Source: Lysobacterales bacterium (GTDB lineage: Bacteria; Pseudomonadota; Gammaproteobacteria; Xanthomonadales; Ahniellaceae). Taken from it: a stretch of 64,000 bases of DNA. The stretch covers positions 744,001-808,000 of the forward strand of contig JADJCM010000003.1 of the NCBI GenBank assembly GCA_016703225.1, in the 5' to 3' direction. Under the pieces are notes generated by a model. The model made no database searches. It was not told where the DNA came from and saw nothing but the letters and a program-made list of their open reading frames with translations. This document shows, piece after piece, positions 8,480 through 16,117 of the stretch. The position numbers and the translations under genes were made by a program. Every line of letters begins with the position of its first letter. Position 1 is the stretch's first letter.

Positions 8480-9031
8480 TCAATCCTTCAGTGCGTAGAT
8501 CGCATCGAGGCTGCGGCCCTGTTCGTAGTAGTCCATGCCGAAGCCGTAGACATAGCGGTCGGCAACTTCAACGCCAACGAAGTCGGCCTTGAAGCCGGGC
8601 ACGCAGCGGTCGTGCTTCTTCTCCGCCAGCACCGCGATGCGCACGCTGGACGCGCCCTGCGCCAGGCACCAGTCGCGCACCATCACCAGCGTCTTGCCCT
8701 CGTCGAGGATGTCATCGACGATCAGCACGTCGCGTCCCGCAAGCGGCGTGCGCGGCGCCTTCACCAGCTCCAGCGCGTGGCCCATGGTGCCGCTGCGGTA
8801 ACGCGTCGCATGCACATAGTCGAAGTGGTAATCGAGCCTGCTGGCGTGGGCGAGATAAGTGCCGAAGAACATGCCACCGTTCATCACCGTCAGGAACACT
8901 GGTGGCTGCGGCGCATCTGCATAGGCCTGGTCGAGTTCGGCCCCGAGGCGGGTGATGGCCGCGAACAATTGCTCGCGCGACCACAGCCGGTCGGAGTGCT
9001 TCAGTGCATCGGAAAGCGGATGTGCGTTCAT
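8480..9031 (-). CDS. hpt: hypoxanthine(-guanine) phosphoribosyltransferase
   Basis: A 183-residue cytoplasmic purine-salvage enzyme converting hypoxanthine/guanine plus PRPP to IMP/GMP. The PRPP-binding loop VLIVDDILDEGKTL is intact. The pyrophosphate-binding region near FLTVMNGGMFFGTYL and the C-terminal base-stacking segment with VADRYVYGFGMDY also fit the hypoxanthine-guanine subgroup. The ATG at 9031 overlaps the stop of nagZ (ATGA), so it is translationally coupled. The next gene yields its substrate hypoxanthine, which supports the assignment. Confidence 0.9.
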   Translation of the reverse strand: MNAHPLSDALKHSDRLWSREQLFAAITRLGAELDQAYADAPQPPVFLTVMNGGMFFGTYLAHASRLDYHFDYVHATRYRSGTMGHALELVKAPRTPLAGRDVLIVDDILDEGKTLVMVRDWCLAQGASSVRIAVLAEKKHDRCVPGFKADFVGVEVADRYVYGFGMDYYEQGRSLDAIYALKD

Positions 9032-10041
9032 GCCAAGGTCTCCAGGCGAAGCGCAGCGAGGTCTGCGCGGGTTTGTTGGACTTCTTCGGCTTCGACCAGC
9101 GCGCTCCAATCAGGCTGCGCCCGCGCCAGCAGCGCCACCCAGCGCGGCGGGGCGACTGGCTCACGGCTCGAAACCGCGGCGATGGCCTCGGCGACGATTG
9201 TCGGCGCGCAGACCAGCACGATGTCGCAGCCGGCATCCAGATGCACATCGATGCGCGCCTTGATGCCGCCCGCGGACTCGGCCGCGGCCATGCCGATGTC
9301 GTCGGAAAACACGATGCCGGCGAACTTCATCTGCTGCTGCAGGATCTCGCGAATCCAGCGTGGCGAATAGCCGGCCGGCTCCGGTGCCACTTCGGGATAA
9401 GCGACGTGCGCCATCATCACCGCCTCGGCCCCGGCGGCGAAGCCGGCGCCGAACGGATACAGGTCTTCGCGTTCGATCACTGCGAGCGGGCGCGGATCGA
9501 GCGCGGCATCGAAATGCGTGTCCTCGAGCACCGAACCATGGCCGGGAAAGTGCTTCAGCGTGGCCGCCATTCCAGCCCGGTGCATGCCACGCACATAGGC
9601 TGCCGCGAACGCCGCGACCACCGCCGGGTCATCGTGGAAGGCGCGGATACCGATGGCGCGATTGCCGCGCTTGAGGTCGATGCAAGGCGCGAAGCTGAGA
9701 TCGATGCCGAGCGCGAGCATCTCGCCGGCCATCAGCCAGCCATGCCGTTCTGCAAGCATGAGCGCACCCGAGGCATCTATCGCATAGCGCTGACCAAGCC
9801 CGGCCAAGGCGGGCAATTCGGTGAAGCCGTCGCGGAAGCGTTGCACCGGGCCGCCCTCCTGGTCCACCGCGATCAGGAATAGCCCGCCGCGCAACGCGCG
9901 AACCTCGGCGCACAACGCACTGACCTGTTCGCGCGACTCGAAGTTGCGGGTGAACAGGATGACGCCGCAGACCATCGGCGCGCGAATCCAGTCCCACTCC
10001 TCGGGCGCCAGCGTCTTGCCGGCGATGCCGATCATCAGCAT
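9028..10041 (-). CDS. nagZ: beta-N-acetylhexosaminidase NagZ
   Basis: A 337-residue glycoside hydrolase family 3 enzyme. It acts in the cytoplasm in peptidoglycan recycling, removing N-acetylglucosamine from anhydro-muropeptides and so shaping signals that can induce AmpC beta-lactamase. Signatures are VDQEGGPVQR, the GH3 NagZ loop KHFPGHG (catalytic His) and FSDDIGM carrying the nucleophile Asp. Size matches one-domain NagZ proteins of gammaproteobacteria. It starts at ATG 10041 (an alternative ATG lies two codons later), overlapping the end of the CYTH gene; its stop overlaps hpt. Confidence 0.95.
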   Translation of the reverse strand: MLMIGIAGKTLAPEEWDWIRAPMVCGVILFTRNFESREQVSALCAEVRALRGGLFLIAVDQEGGPVQRFRDGFTELPALAGLGQRYAIDASGALMLAERHGWLMAGEMLALGIDLSFAPCIDLKRGNRAIGIRAFHDDPAVVAAFAAAYVRGMHRAGMAATLKHFPGHGSVLEDTHFDAALDPRPLAVIEREDLYPFGAGFAAGAEAVMMAHVAYPEVAPEPAGYSPRWIREILQQQMKFAGIVFSDDIGMAAAESAGGIKARIDVHLDAGCDIVLVCAPTIVAEAIAAVSSREPVAPPRWVALLARAQPDWSALVEAEEVQQTRADLAALRLETLA

Positions 10042-10530
10042 GCGATTTCCTCCAGGATGGCGTCGCGATCCGGCCAGGTCGCGAACGGCGTCGTCGCCAG
10101 GCGCAAATTGTAGAAGCGCGCCTCGTCGGTGAGTTCGCGACCGAGCCAAGCTGGCCGCGGAAACGGCGAATCGACTGCATCCAGCTCGATCTCGGCCACG
10201 ATCAGCCCGGCATTGGCGCCGGCAAACTCGTCGATCTCGAACAGATGGCCATCGACCTCGACATGATGCCGGGTCTTGGTGACCCGTGTTCCGGCCAGTC
10301 GGTCGAGCAGCTCCAGGGCGTCCGCCATCGGCAGCGGGTACTCGAACTCCAGGCGCCGCACCCGCCTCGCGTGACTTGATGTTCAGTGCCGCCGCCTCGC
10401 CTTCCAGACGCACGCGCACCGAGCAACGGTCGCCCCCAAGATAACCTTGGTCCATCGCGATGCTGCGCACCGTCTGAGGGCGCCAGTCGGCACCACGCAC
10501 CAGGAACTTGCGTTCGATCTCGACCGCCAT
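10035..10530 (-). pseudogene. CYTH-domain protein (triphosphatase/adenylate-cyclase-like), frameshifted
   Basis: The start (ATG 10530) encodes MAVEIERKFLV, containing the ExExK signature of CYTH enzymes, which hydrolyse inorganic triphosphate or act on organic triphosphates. The frame is kept through ALNIKSREA; the conserved continuation RRLEFEYPLPMADALELLDR appears only in another frame, up to the stop at 10035. Removing one G from the GGG run (plus-strand CCC at 10361-10363) joins both parts into a 164-residue protein with normal domain content, including KTRHHVEVDGHLFEIDEF. It lies 2 bases after rlmD and overlaps nagZ. I infer an assembly indel rather than a decayed gene, because both halves remain conserved. 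Confidence 0.8.
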
Positions 10531-10532
10531 GC

Positions 10533-11846
10533 TCAACGCTCGAACATCGCGATCGACTCGACATGCGCGGTGTGCGGGAACATGTCCATCACCCCGGCGG
10601 CCTTGAGCTTGAAGCCGTGCTGGCGAACCAGCATTCCGGCATCGCGCGCCAGCGACGCCGGATGGCAGGACACATAGACCACGCGCTTGACCTGCTTGAA
10701 CGGGAACCACTCGATCAGCTTGTCGGCGCCGGCGCGCGCGGGGTCGAGCAGTACGCGATCGTAGTGTCGCCGCGCCCACGAAGCGTCGCGCTGGTTCTCG
10801 GCGAGGTCGGCCATGAAGAATTCGGCATTGCTGATGCCATTGCGCTCGGCATTGCGTTTGGCGCGCGCGACCAGGGCATGGTCACCCTCGATGCCGACCA
10901 CCGCCTTCGCCAGACGCGCCAGCGGCAAAGTGAAATTGCCGAGGCCGCAAAACAGGTCCAGCACCGAGTCACCGGGCTGCACATCGAGCAAGTCCAACGC
11001 GTGGTCGATCATGCGCGCGTTGATCGCGGCATTGACCTGGATGAAGTCGAGCGCATCGAAGCCGAGGCGCAGGTCGAAACGCGGGATGTCGAAAAACAGC
11101 TCGACCGTCTCCGGCCACAGGGCATGTACCGAGTCCGGACCCTTGGGCTGCAGCATCACTGCCAGATCATGCTGCTTCGCGAACGCGATCAGTTTGTCCT
11201 GGTCACCCGCCGACAGCGGTTGCAGGTGGCGGAACACCAGAACGGTCAGCGCATCGCCGCAGGCAAACTCGATCTGCGGAATCTCGCGCAGCGCATCCAG
11301 CGTCGCCAGCAGCTCGGCGATCGCCCCGATGCGCTCGCCGATCGCCGGCAAAAGTACCGGGCAGGACGCGATGTCGGCCACATACTTGCCATTGGTCTCG
11401 CGGAAGCCGACCAGCACCCGCCCCTTCTTCTCGACATGGCGCACCGACAGGCGGCCACGGCGGCGATAGCGCCAGGGCTCGCCCCGCAGCGGGTCGAGCA
11501 CACGCTTGGGCTCGACGTCGCCGATGCGAACGAGGTTTTCGAGCAGTGCGTTCTGCTTCGCCGCGATCTGGCCCGCAGGCGCGAGATGCTGCAGCGCGCA
11601 GCCGCCGCAGACGCCGAAGTGCGCGCAGCCTGGGGCGACGCGGTCCGGCGACGGCGAAAGCACTTCGACAACCTCGGCCTCATCGTACTGGCGATGGCGG
11701 GCGGTGAGCCTGGCGAGCACGCGCTCGCCGGCCAGCGCACCGCTCACGAACGTGGCCTTGCCCTCGTGGCGCGCGACACCACGACCGTCATGGCCGAGGT
11801 TGTGGATCTCGAGCTGCACCGGCTCGGCGGGGACACGTCGGTTCAA
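10533..11846 (-). CDS. rlmD: 23S rRNA (uracil-1939-C5)-methyltransferase RlmD
   Basis: A SAM-dependent RNA methyltransferase with an iron-sulfur cluster. In order: an N-terminal TRAM domain (about residues 1-60), the cluster cysteines CAHFGVCGGCALQHL, a central domain, the SAM motif LDLFCGLGNFTLPLA, and the catalytic-cysteine motif YVSCHPASLARD near the end. The open frame extends further upstream, but that part is Arg/Pro-rich and non-homologous. The best start is TTG at 11846, giving 437 residues like family members; no strong ribosome-binding site marks it. First gene of the operon leading to CYTH, nagZ, hpt and MTIP, divergent from the receiver-HPt gene. Confidence 0.9.
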   Translation of the reverse strand: MNRRVPAEPVQLEIHNLGHDGRGVARHEGKATFVSGALAGERVLARLTARHRQYDEAEVVEVLSPSPDRVAPGCAHFGVCGGCALQHLAPAGQIAAKQNALLENLVRIGDVEPKRVLDPLRGEPWRYRRRGRLSVRHVEKKGRVLVGFRETNGKYVADIASCPVLLPAIGERIGAIAELLATLDALREIPQIEFACGDALTVLVFRHLQPLSAGDQDKLIAFAKQHDLAVMLQPKGPDSVHALWPETVELFFDIPRFDLRLGFDALDFIQVNAAINARMIDHALDLLDVQPGDSVLDLFCGLGNFTLPLARLAKAVVGIEGDHALVARAKRNAERNGISNAEFFMADLAENQRDASWARRHYDRVLLDPARAGADKLIEWFPFKQVKRVVYVSCHPASLARDAGMLVRQHGFKLKAAGVMDMFPHTAHVESIAMFER

Positions 11847-11911
11847 CAGGACATCAACCGCTGGATTCGGGCCGTGTAGTCTACCGGCAAGCCATCCCCG
11901 AGGGCGTCTTG

Positions 11912-12628
11912 GTGAACGTAACCGCAAGCCAATCCATCCTGCTGGTCGACGATGACCCGATCGTGCTCGAAGTTCTGTCGGCACAATTGCGCGCGCTCGG
12001 GCATACGGTGACCACAGCGGCCTCGGCTGCCGCCGCAATCGCCGCCGCGCTCGACGCGCGCTTCGACCAGATCCTGCTCGACCAGAACCTGGCCGGGGAG
12101 GACGGCAGCTCGCTGCTGTCCAGCCTGCGCGAAATCGCAGGAGCCCGGCACGCGCGCGCGATCGCGATCAGCGCCGAACTCGACGACGCCCGCCAACGCC
12201 AGCTGCGGCAATGCGGCTTCGCCGTCGCTCTGGCCAAGCCGATCACGGCCGGAAGCCTGCAACTCGCGTTGGCCGGAGACCTTTCGCCCGCGACCGAACC
12301 AGCTGGCACGTCTGCCCTCGACGACGCGGCGGCACTCGCGATCTGGGGCTCGCCGGAAACGGTGCGTTCGTTGCGCGGCATCCTGCTCGGGGAACTGCCG
12401 GTGTATCGCGAAATGCTGCAAACCGCCGCGGCCAGCCACGACGAAGTCAGGCTCCGCGATGCGCTGCATCGAATGAAGTCGTCGGCAGGATTTTGTGGCG
12501 CGAAACCACTGCAGACCTTCATCCAGGCCACGCCGCGTGATGCGACCGACTGGAACGCGCTGCTCCAGCGCTACGACGACGCCTGCGCCGCACTCAAACC
12601 GGATCTGCTGGCCGCACTGGCGACCTGA
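11912..12628 (+). CDS. response-regulator receiver fused to a histidine phosphotransfer (HPt) domain
   Basis: A 238-residue two-domain signalling protein. Receiver (about residues 8-120): acidic pair in LLVDDDP, phospho-acceptor Asp in QILLDQNLAGEDG, and Lys in ALAKPI. HPt domain (about residues 140-235): LHRMKSSAGFCGA, the usual H-x-x-K-x-S-A-x-x-x-G-A pattern with the phospho-accepting His. It can thus take part in a phosphorelay, receiving phosphate on Asp and/or passing it via His, but it has no output domain and no kinase next to it. I prefer GTG 11912, with GAGGG about 7 bases upstream, over TTG 11909. Its 3' end overlaps convergent recO by 35 bases. Confidence 0.85.
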   Translation: MNVTASQSILLVDDDPIVLEVLSAQLRALGHTVTTAASAAAAIAAALDARFDQILLDQNLAGEDGSSLLSSLREIAGARHARAIAISAELDDARQRQLRQCGFAVALAKPITAGSLQLALAGDLSPATEPAGTSALDDAAALAIWGSPETVRSLRGILLGELPVYREMLQTAAASHDEVRLRDALHRMKSSAGFCGAKPLQTFIQATPRDATDWNALLQRYDDACAALKPDLLAALAT

Positions 12629-13322
12629 GCACGCGCCAGGCATTCAGCTCGCGGCCGCCGAGGTGATGCAACAACAAGCTGCGCATCATCCGGCGCAGGT
12701 CCGCGAGCGCATCGGCCGCAGGCAACTGGTCGCCGCCAAGCGCCAGCAGCGCACGCCCGGACACGGCACCACGACCCGGCCCGGTTGCCGCGAACACGCC
12801 CTGCTCGGGATCGACCCGGTAGTGCTGCTCCGGCAGCACGACTGACCGCGAAGACAGGTCCCATGCGAAATCGATGCCGTAGCCGAGTTCGGCCAGCAAC
12901 TGGACCTCGAAGCGGCGCAGCGCGAAGCCCAGCGCAGCATGGTCTCCAGGCAGGTTTGCGAGTAAGCCGGCGTAGGCATCGAACAGTTTCGGGTGCGGAT
13001 CGTGGCGCGCAAGCAGGCGTACCAGCAGCTCATTCACGTACAGGGCCGACTGCAGCTGCACTCCGGCGGCGGCGATCGGCAAAGCCGTCGCCTCGACCGC
13101 GACCAGCAGGCCCATCTCGCCCTGCCCGATCCAGTCGCACTCGACCGGCTGCAGTGCACGCAAGCTGCCTCGCGAAAATCGCGGCCTTGGCGCACGCAGC
13201 CCGCGCGCAACCACCGCGACGCGGCCATGGTCGCGGGTCAGCAGTTCGAGGATTGCACTGGTTTCACGGTAGGCGCGTTCATGCAACACAAACGCCGGCT
13301 GCCGATCGACGCGTTCGCGCAT
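12594..13322 (-). CDS. recO: DNA repair protein RecO
   Basis: A 242-residue recombination mediator of the RecFOR pathway, which loads RecA at gaps and breaks. The N terminus QPAFVLHERAYRETSAILEL is the typical RecO OB-fold opening, followed by RVAVVARGLRAPRPRFS. The helical C-terminal part includes YVNELLVRLLARHDPH, a strongly conserved RecO segment. It starts 3 bases after the era stop, the conserved era-recO order, and is the last gene of the rpoE...recO block. The 3' end overlaps the opposing receiver-HPt gene by 35 bases, so the two transcripts are mutually antisense at their ends. Confidence 0.93.
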   Translation of the reverse strand: MRERVDRQPAFVLHERAYRETSAILELLTRDHGRVAVVARGLRAPRPRFSRGSLRALQPVECDWIGQGEMGLLVAVEATALPIAAAGVQLQSALYVNELLVRLLARHDPHPKLFDAYAGLLANLPGDHAALGFALRRFEVQLLAELGYGIDFAWDLSSRSVVLPEQHYRVDPEQGVFAATGPGRGAVSGRALLALGGDQLPAADALADLRRMMRSLLLHHLGGRELNAWRVLRSPVRPADPV

Positions 13323-13325
13323 GGC

Positions 13326-14219
13326 TCAGGCCTGGTCGATGCCCATGCGCTTCAACGCGCGTTCGTCGTCCGACCAGTTCTCGCGCACGCGCACCCAGGT
13401 TTCCAGGTGCACGCGGGCATTGAGCAGCTTTTCCAGCACCTTGCGCGCGCGCGTGCCGATCGCCTTCAACTGTGCGCCCCCGGCGCCGATCACGATCGCC
13501 TTCTGCGCATCGCGTTCGACCCAGATCACCGCACCGATCTTGACCAGATCGCCCTCCTGCTCCCAGCGTTCGATCTCGACATTGGTCGCGTAGGGCAACT
13601 CGTCGTGCAACTGCAGGATCAACTGCTCGCGCACGCGCTCGGCGGCAAGAAAGCGCTCGCTGCGATCGGTCAGGTCCTCGGCATCGAACTGTGCCTCGCC
13701 GATCGGCGCCAGCGAGGCCAGCACCTTGAGCAACTGTTCGGTGCCTGAGTTCTTCAGCGCAGAGATCGGCACGATCGCCTCGGGCGCATAGGCCTGCTGC
13801 AACTCCGCAATGATCGGCAGCAACTTGCCCTTGTCCGCAATTTTGTCCGCCTTGTTCAAGGCGATCACCACCGGGACCTTGCGCCCGCGCAGACGCTCGG
13901 CAACCAGTTCGTCTTCATCGGTGCGGCGTATGGCATCGAGCAGCCAGAGCACGATGTCGGCTTCCTCCAGCGCCGAGAAGGCGGTGCGATTCAGCATCTT
14001 GTTCAGCGCCCGCGCCTGGGCACGGTGGATGCCGGGAGTATCCAGAAACGCGAACTGCACCTCGTCGCGCGTCAGCACGCCGAGCAGGCGGTGGCGCGTG
14101 GTCTGTGGCTTGGGCGCAACGATGCTCAACGAAAAACCGACCAGGGCATTGAGCAGGGTCGACTTGCCGACATTCGGACGGCCTACGACGGCGACAGTGG
14201 CGAAACGGTGCTCGGTCAT
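13326..14219 (-). CDS. era: GTPase Era
   Basis: A 297-residue GTPase that binds the 3' end of 16S rRNA and aids 30S maturation and cell-cycle control. G1 GRPNVGKST, the effector region KPQTTRHR, G3 DTPG and G4 NKAD are all present. The C-terminal KH RNA-binding domain is visible around KAIVIGAGGAQLKAIG. It overlaps the rnc stop by 4 bases, the standard rnc-era coupling. Confidence 0.97.
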   Translation of the reverse strand: MTEHRFATVAVVGRPNVGKSTLLNALVGFSLSIVAPKPQTTRHRLLGVLTRDEVQFAFLDTPGIHRAQARALNKMLNRTAFSALEEADIVLWLLDAIRRTDEDELVAERLRGRKVPVVIALNKADKIADKGKLLPIIAELQQAYAPEAIVPISALKNSGTEQLLKVLASLAPIGEAQFDAEDLTDRSERFLAAERVREQLILQLHDELPYATNVEIERWEQEGDLVKIGAVIWVERDAQKAIVIGAGGAQLKAIGTRARKVLEKLLNARVHLETWVRVRENWSDDERALKRMGIDQA

Positions 14220-14866
14220 GCGGATTCCGCCTTGCGTTCATCGGCTTCGAGTTGGGTGATCATGGCCTGCGCAGCGCGTGCCTCGGCGAGCTTGCGACTG
14301 TGTCCGCGGGCTTCCGTCTGGCGGGCACGCGCATCGACCCGGCAATGAACCAGAAACTCGCGGGCGTGTTCCGGTCCGGTGGCGTCCACCAACCGGTACT
14401 GCGGCAAGCCCAGCGCGCGTGCTTGCAGCCACTCCTGCAGCCGGGTCTTGGCGTCCTTGCCGAACTCATCGCTGCGCAAACCGCTCAAGCGCGGCTCGAA
14501 CCAGGCGCGCACCTCGGCACGACAGGCCTCCCAGCCAGCTTCGAAGTAGCGCGCTGCAGCCAGCGCCTCGAGTGCATCGGCCAGAATCGATTCACGGCGG
14601 TGCCCGCCCGATTTCAGTTCTCCCGGACCCAGTTGCAGGCGTTCGCCGAGATTCAAGGCGCGCGCCACTTCGGCCAATCCGGGTTCGCAGACGAGATGCG
14701 CGCGCATGCGTGTCAGCACGCCCTCGTCCAGCTTGGGAAAGCGCTCGTAGAGCAGTTCCGCGACCACCAGACCGACCACCGCGTCACCCAGGAACTCCAG
14801 CCGCTCATTGTTGGCGCCGCGGGCGCTGCGGTGGGTCAGCGCCTGCTCGCTGAGCGTGGCATTCAC
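14216..14866 (-). CDS. rnc: ribonuclease III
   Basis: A 216-residue double-strand-specific endoribonuclease for rRNA and mRNA processing. The signature NERLEFLGDAVVGLVVAE carries catalytic acidic residues; the second acidic site is in ESILADALEAL. A C-terminal dsRNA-binding domain follows (about residues 145-212, DAKTRLQEWLQARALGLPQY). The only possible start is GTG 14866, because the preceding in-frame codons include the stop of the DUF4845 gene. This makes the N terminus roughly ten residues shorter than most homologues. Confidence 0.95.
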   Translation of the reverse strand: MNATLSEQALTHRSARGANNERLEFLGDAVVGLVVAELLYERFPKLDEGVLTRMRAHLVCEPGLAEVARALNLGERLQLGPGELKSGGHRRESILADALEALAAARYFEAGWEACRAEVRAWFEPRLSGLRSDEFGKDAKTRLQEWLQARALGLPQYRLVDATGPEHAREFLVHCRVDARARQTEARGHSRKLAEARAAQAMITQLEADERKAESA

Positions 14867-14869
14867 GCC

Positions 14870-15268
14870 TCAGTTCTGATCGCTGGAATTCGTGCCAATC
14901 TGCACCACACGCTCGAACTTGGCGACATAGTCGAGGTTGTAGAGCAGCGGCTCGCGACGCTCGTATTTCACCGACAAGGTATAGCCGGTGCCGGCACGCT
15001 TGATCTGGAAGCTCCGCTTGTTGACGTTCTTCTCATCGACGTAGTTGATGTACATCCGCTTCTCCAGCGACGTCAGGATCTCGGCTGGCGACCAGCGTGC
15101 AGCGCCGGGCTCTCGGGCGATTTGCTCCATGGCACTAACCACGTTGTAGTACTCGGAGTACGCCGGGAAGATCTTCATGCCGAGAAACGCGAAAAAACCC
15201 GCGACCGCGAGAATGATGATGAAACCCAGAAACGAGACGCCTTGCTGACGCGCGCGCAAAACCCTCAT
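14870..15268 (-). CDS. DUF4845 single-pass membrane protein
   Basis: A 132-residue protein of a family found between lepB and rnc in many gammaproteobacteria. One N-terminal membrane helix (GVSFLGFIIILAVAGFFAFL) is preceded by basic residues in a pseudopilin-like arrangement; the remainder is a periplasmic domain with no catalytic motif. Start ATG 15268 has a good GGAGAG site about 5 bases upstream, lying within the last codons of lepB. Function unknown; the strict co-location with lepB suggests a role in membrane-protein handling, which is inference. Confidence 0.85.
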   Translation of the reverse strand: MRVLRARQQGVSFLGFIIILAVAGFFAFLGMKIFPAYSEYYNVVSAMEQIAREPGAARWSPAEILTSLEKRMYINYVDEKNVNKRSFQIKRAGTGYTLSVKYERREPLLYNLDYVAKFERVVQIGTNSSDQN

Positions 15269-15269
15269 C

Positions 15270-16097
15270 TTACTCTCCTCCTCGGATGACCGTGCCGATT
15301 CGACCAAAATCCACGCCGCCGTTTTGACTGTCCCAGTTCATCCAGATGAAGAACGCACGGCCGACCAGATTCGCCTCCGGAACCATACCCCAATAGCGGC
15401 TGTCTTCGCTATTGTCGCGATTGTCGCCGAGCACTAGATAGCCGCCTTCCGGCACCACCCAGGTATCGCCAAGCGGCAGCGGGCGCATCGCGTAGGGGTC
15501 CTGCAGGATCTCGTGCTCGCGGCCGGGCAACTGTTCGATCGAGCGGATCGATCCGGTCATGCCGCTGCCCTGTCCCACTCCTTCGTAGCGACCGATCGGC
15601 ACTTGCGATACCGCGGCGCCATTGATGTGCACGACCTTGTCCAGGTAGCTGACGGTGTCTCCGGGCAGGCCGATCACGCGCTTGATGTAGTCGGTACCGG
15701 CCATCGGGTCACCGGGAAACTTGCCCGGATACTTGAACACGACGACATCGCCACGCCGGGGCTTGCCGATCGCCACGAACTCGCGGTTCAGTACCGGAAT
15801 GCGCAGGCCATAGGAGAACTTGTTGACCAGGATGAAATCGCCGATCAGCAGTGACGGCATCATCGAACTGGACGGGATGCGGAACGGTTCGGCGATGAAC
15901 GAACGGATGATCAGCACGATGAAGATCACCGGGAAAAACGAACGCGAGTATTCGACCAGCAAGGGCTCCTTGCCGGCATCGCCACTGCGCGTGGCACGCG
16001 CCAGGGCGAACAACAGGTGATCGATCGCCCAAATCACGCCGGTGATGGCGCTGAGGCTGACCAGAATCAGGGCGAAATCGAGCTTGATGTTTCCCAT
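15270..16097 (-). CDS. lepB: signal peptidase I
   Basis: A 275-residue inner-membrane serine protease that cleaves signal peptides of exported proteins. Two N-terminal membrane segments (about residues 7-27 and 54-68) precede the catalytic domain. The nucleophile serine lies in RIPSSSMMPSLLIGDF (about Ser78) and the general-base lysine in DYIKRVIGLPGD (about Lys139). The C-terminal box LGDNRDNSEDSRYWG is intact. The ATG at 16097 is 20 bases after the lepA stop. The long upstream open frame is an artefact of the lepA opposite-frame composition. Confidence 0.97.
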   Translation of the reverse strand: MGNIKLDFALILVSLSAITGVIWAIDHLLFALARATRSGDAGKEPLLVEYSRSFFPVIFIVLIIRSFIAEPFRIPSSSMMPSLLIGDFILVNKFSYGLRIPVLNREFVAIGKPRRGDVVVFKYPGKFPGDPMAGTDYIKRVIGLPGDTVSYLDKVVHINGAAVSQVPIGRYEGVGQGSGMTGSIRSIEQLPGREHEILQDPYAMRPLPLGDTWVVPEGGYLVLGDNRDNSEDSRYWGMVPEANLVGRAFFIWMNWDSQNGGVDFGRIGTVIRGGE

Positions 16098-16117
16098 GCG
16101 GGTATCCGTGTCTGGAA

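Noticed and set aside
9028..10779. A single 583-codon protein covering CYTH start and NagZ
   Set aside because: The frame of the CYTH N terminus happens to coincide with nagZ after the frameshift; residues in between are non-homologous, so the fusion is an artefact.
11847..12038. N-terminal extension of RlmD by about 64 codons
   Set aside because: The extension is Arg/Pro-rich, runs into the divergent receiver-HPt gene and is absent from the family; the TRAM domain begins just after TTG 11846.
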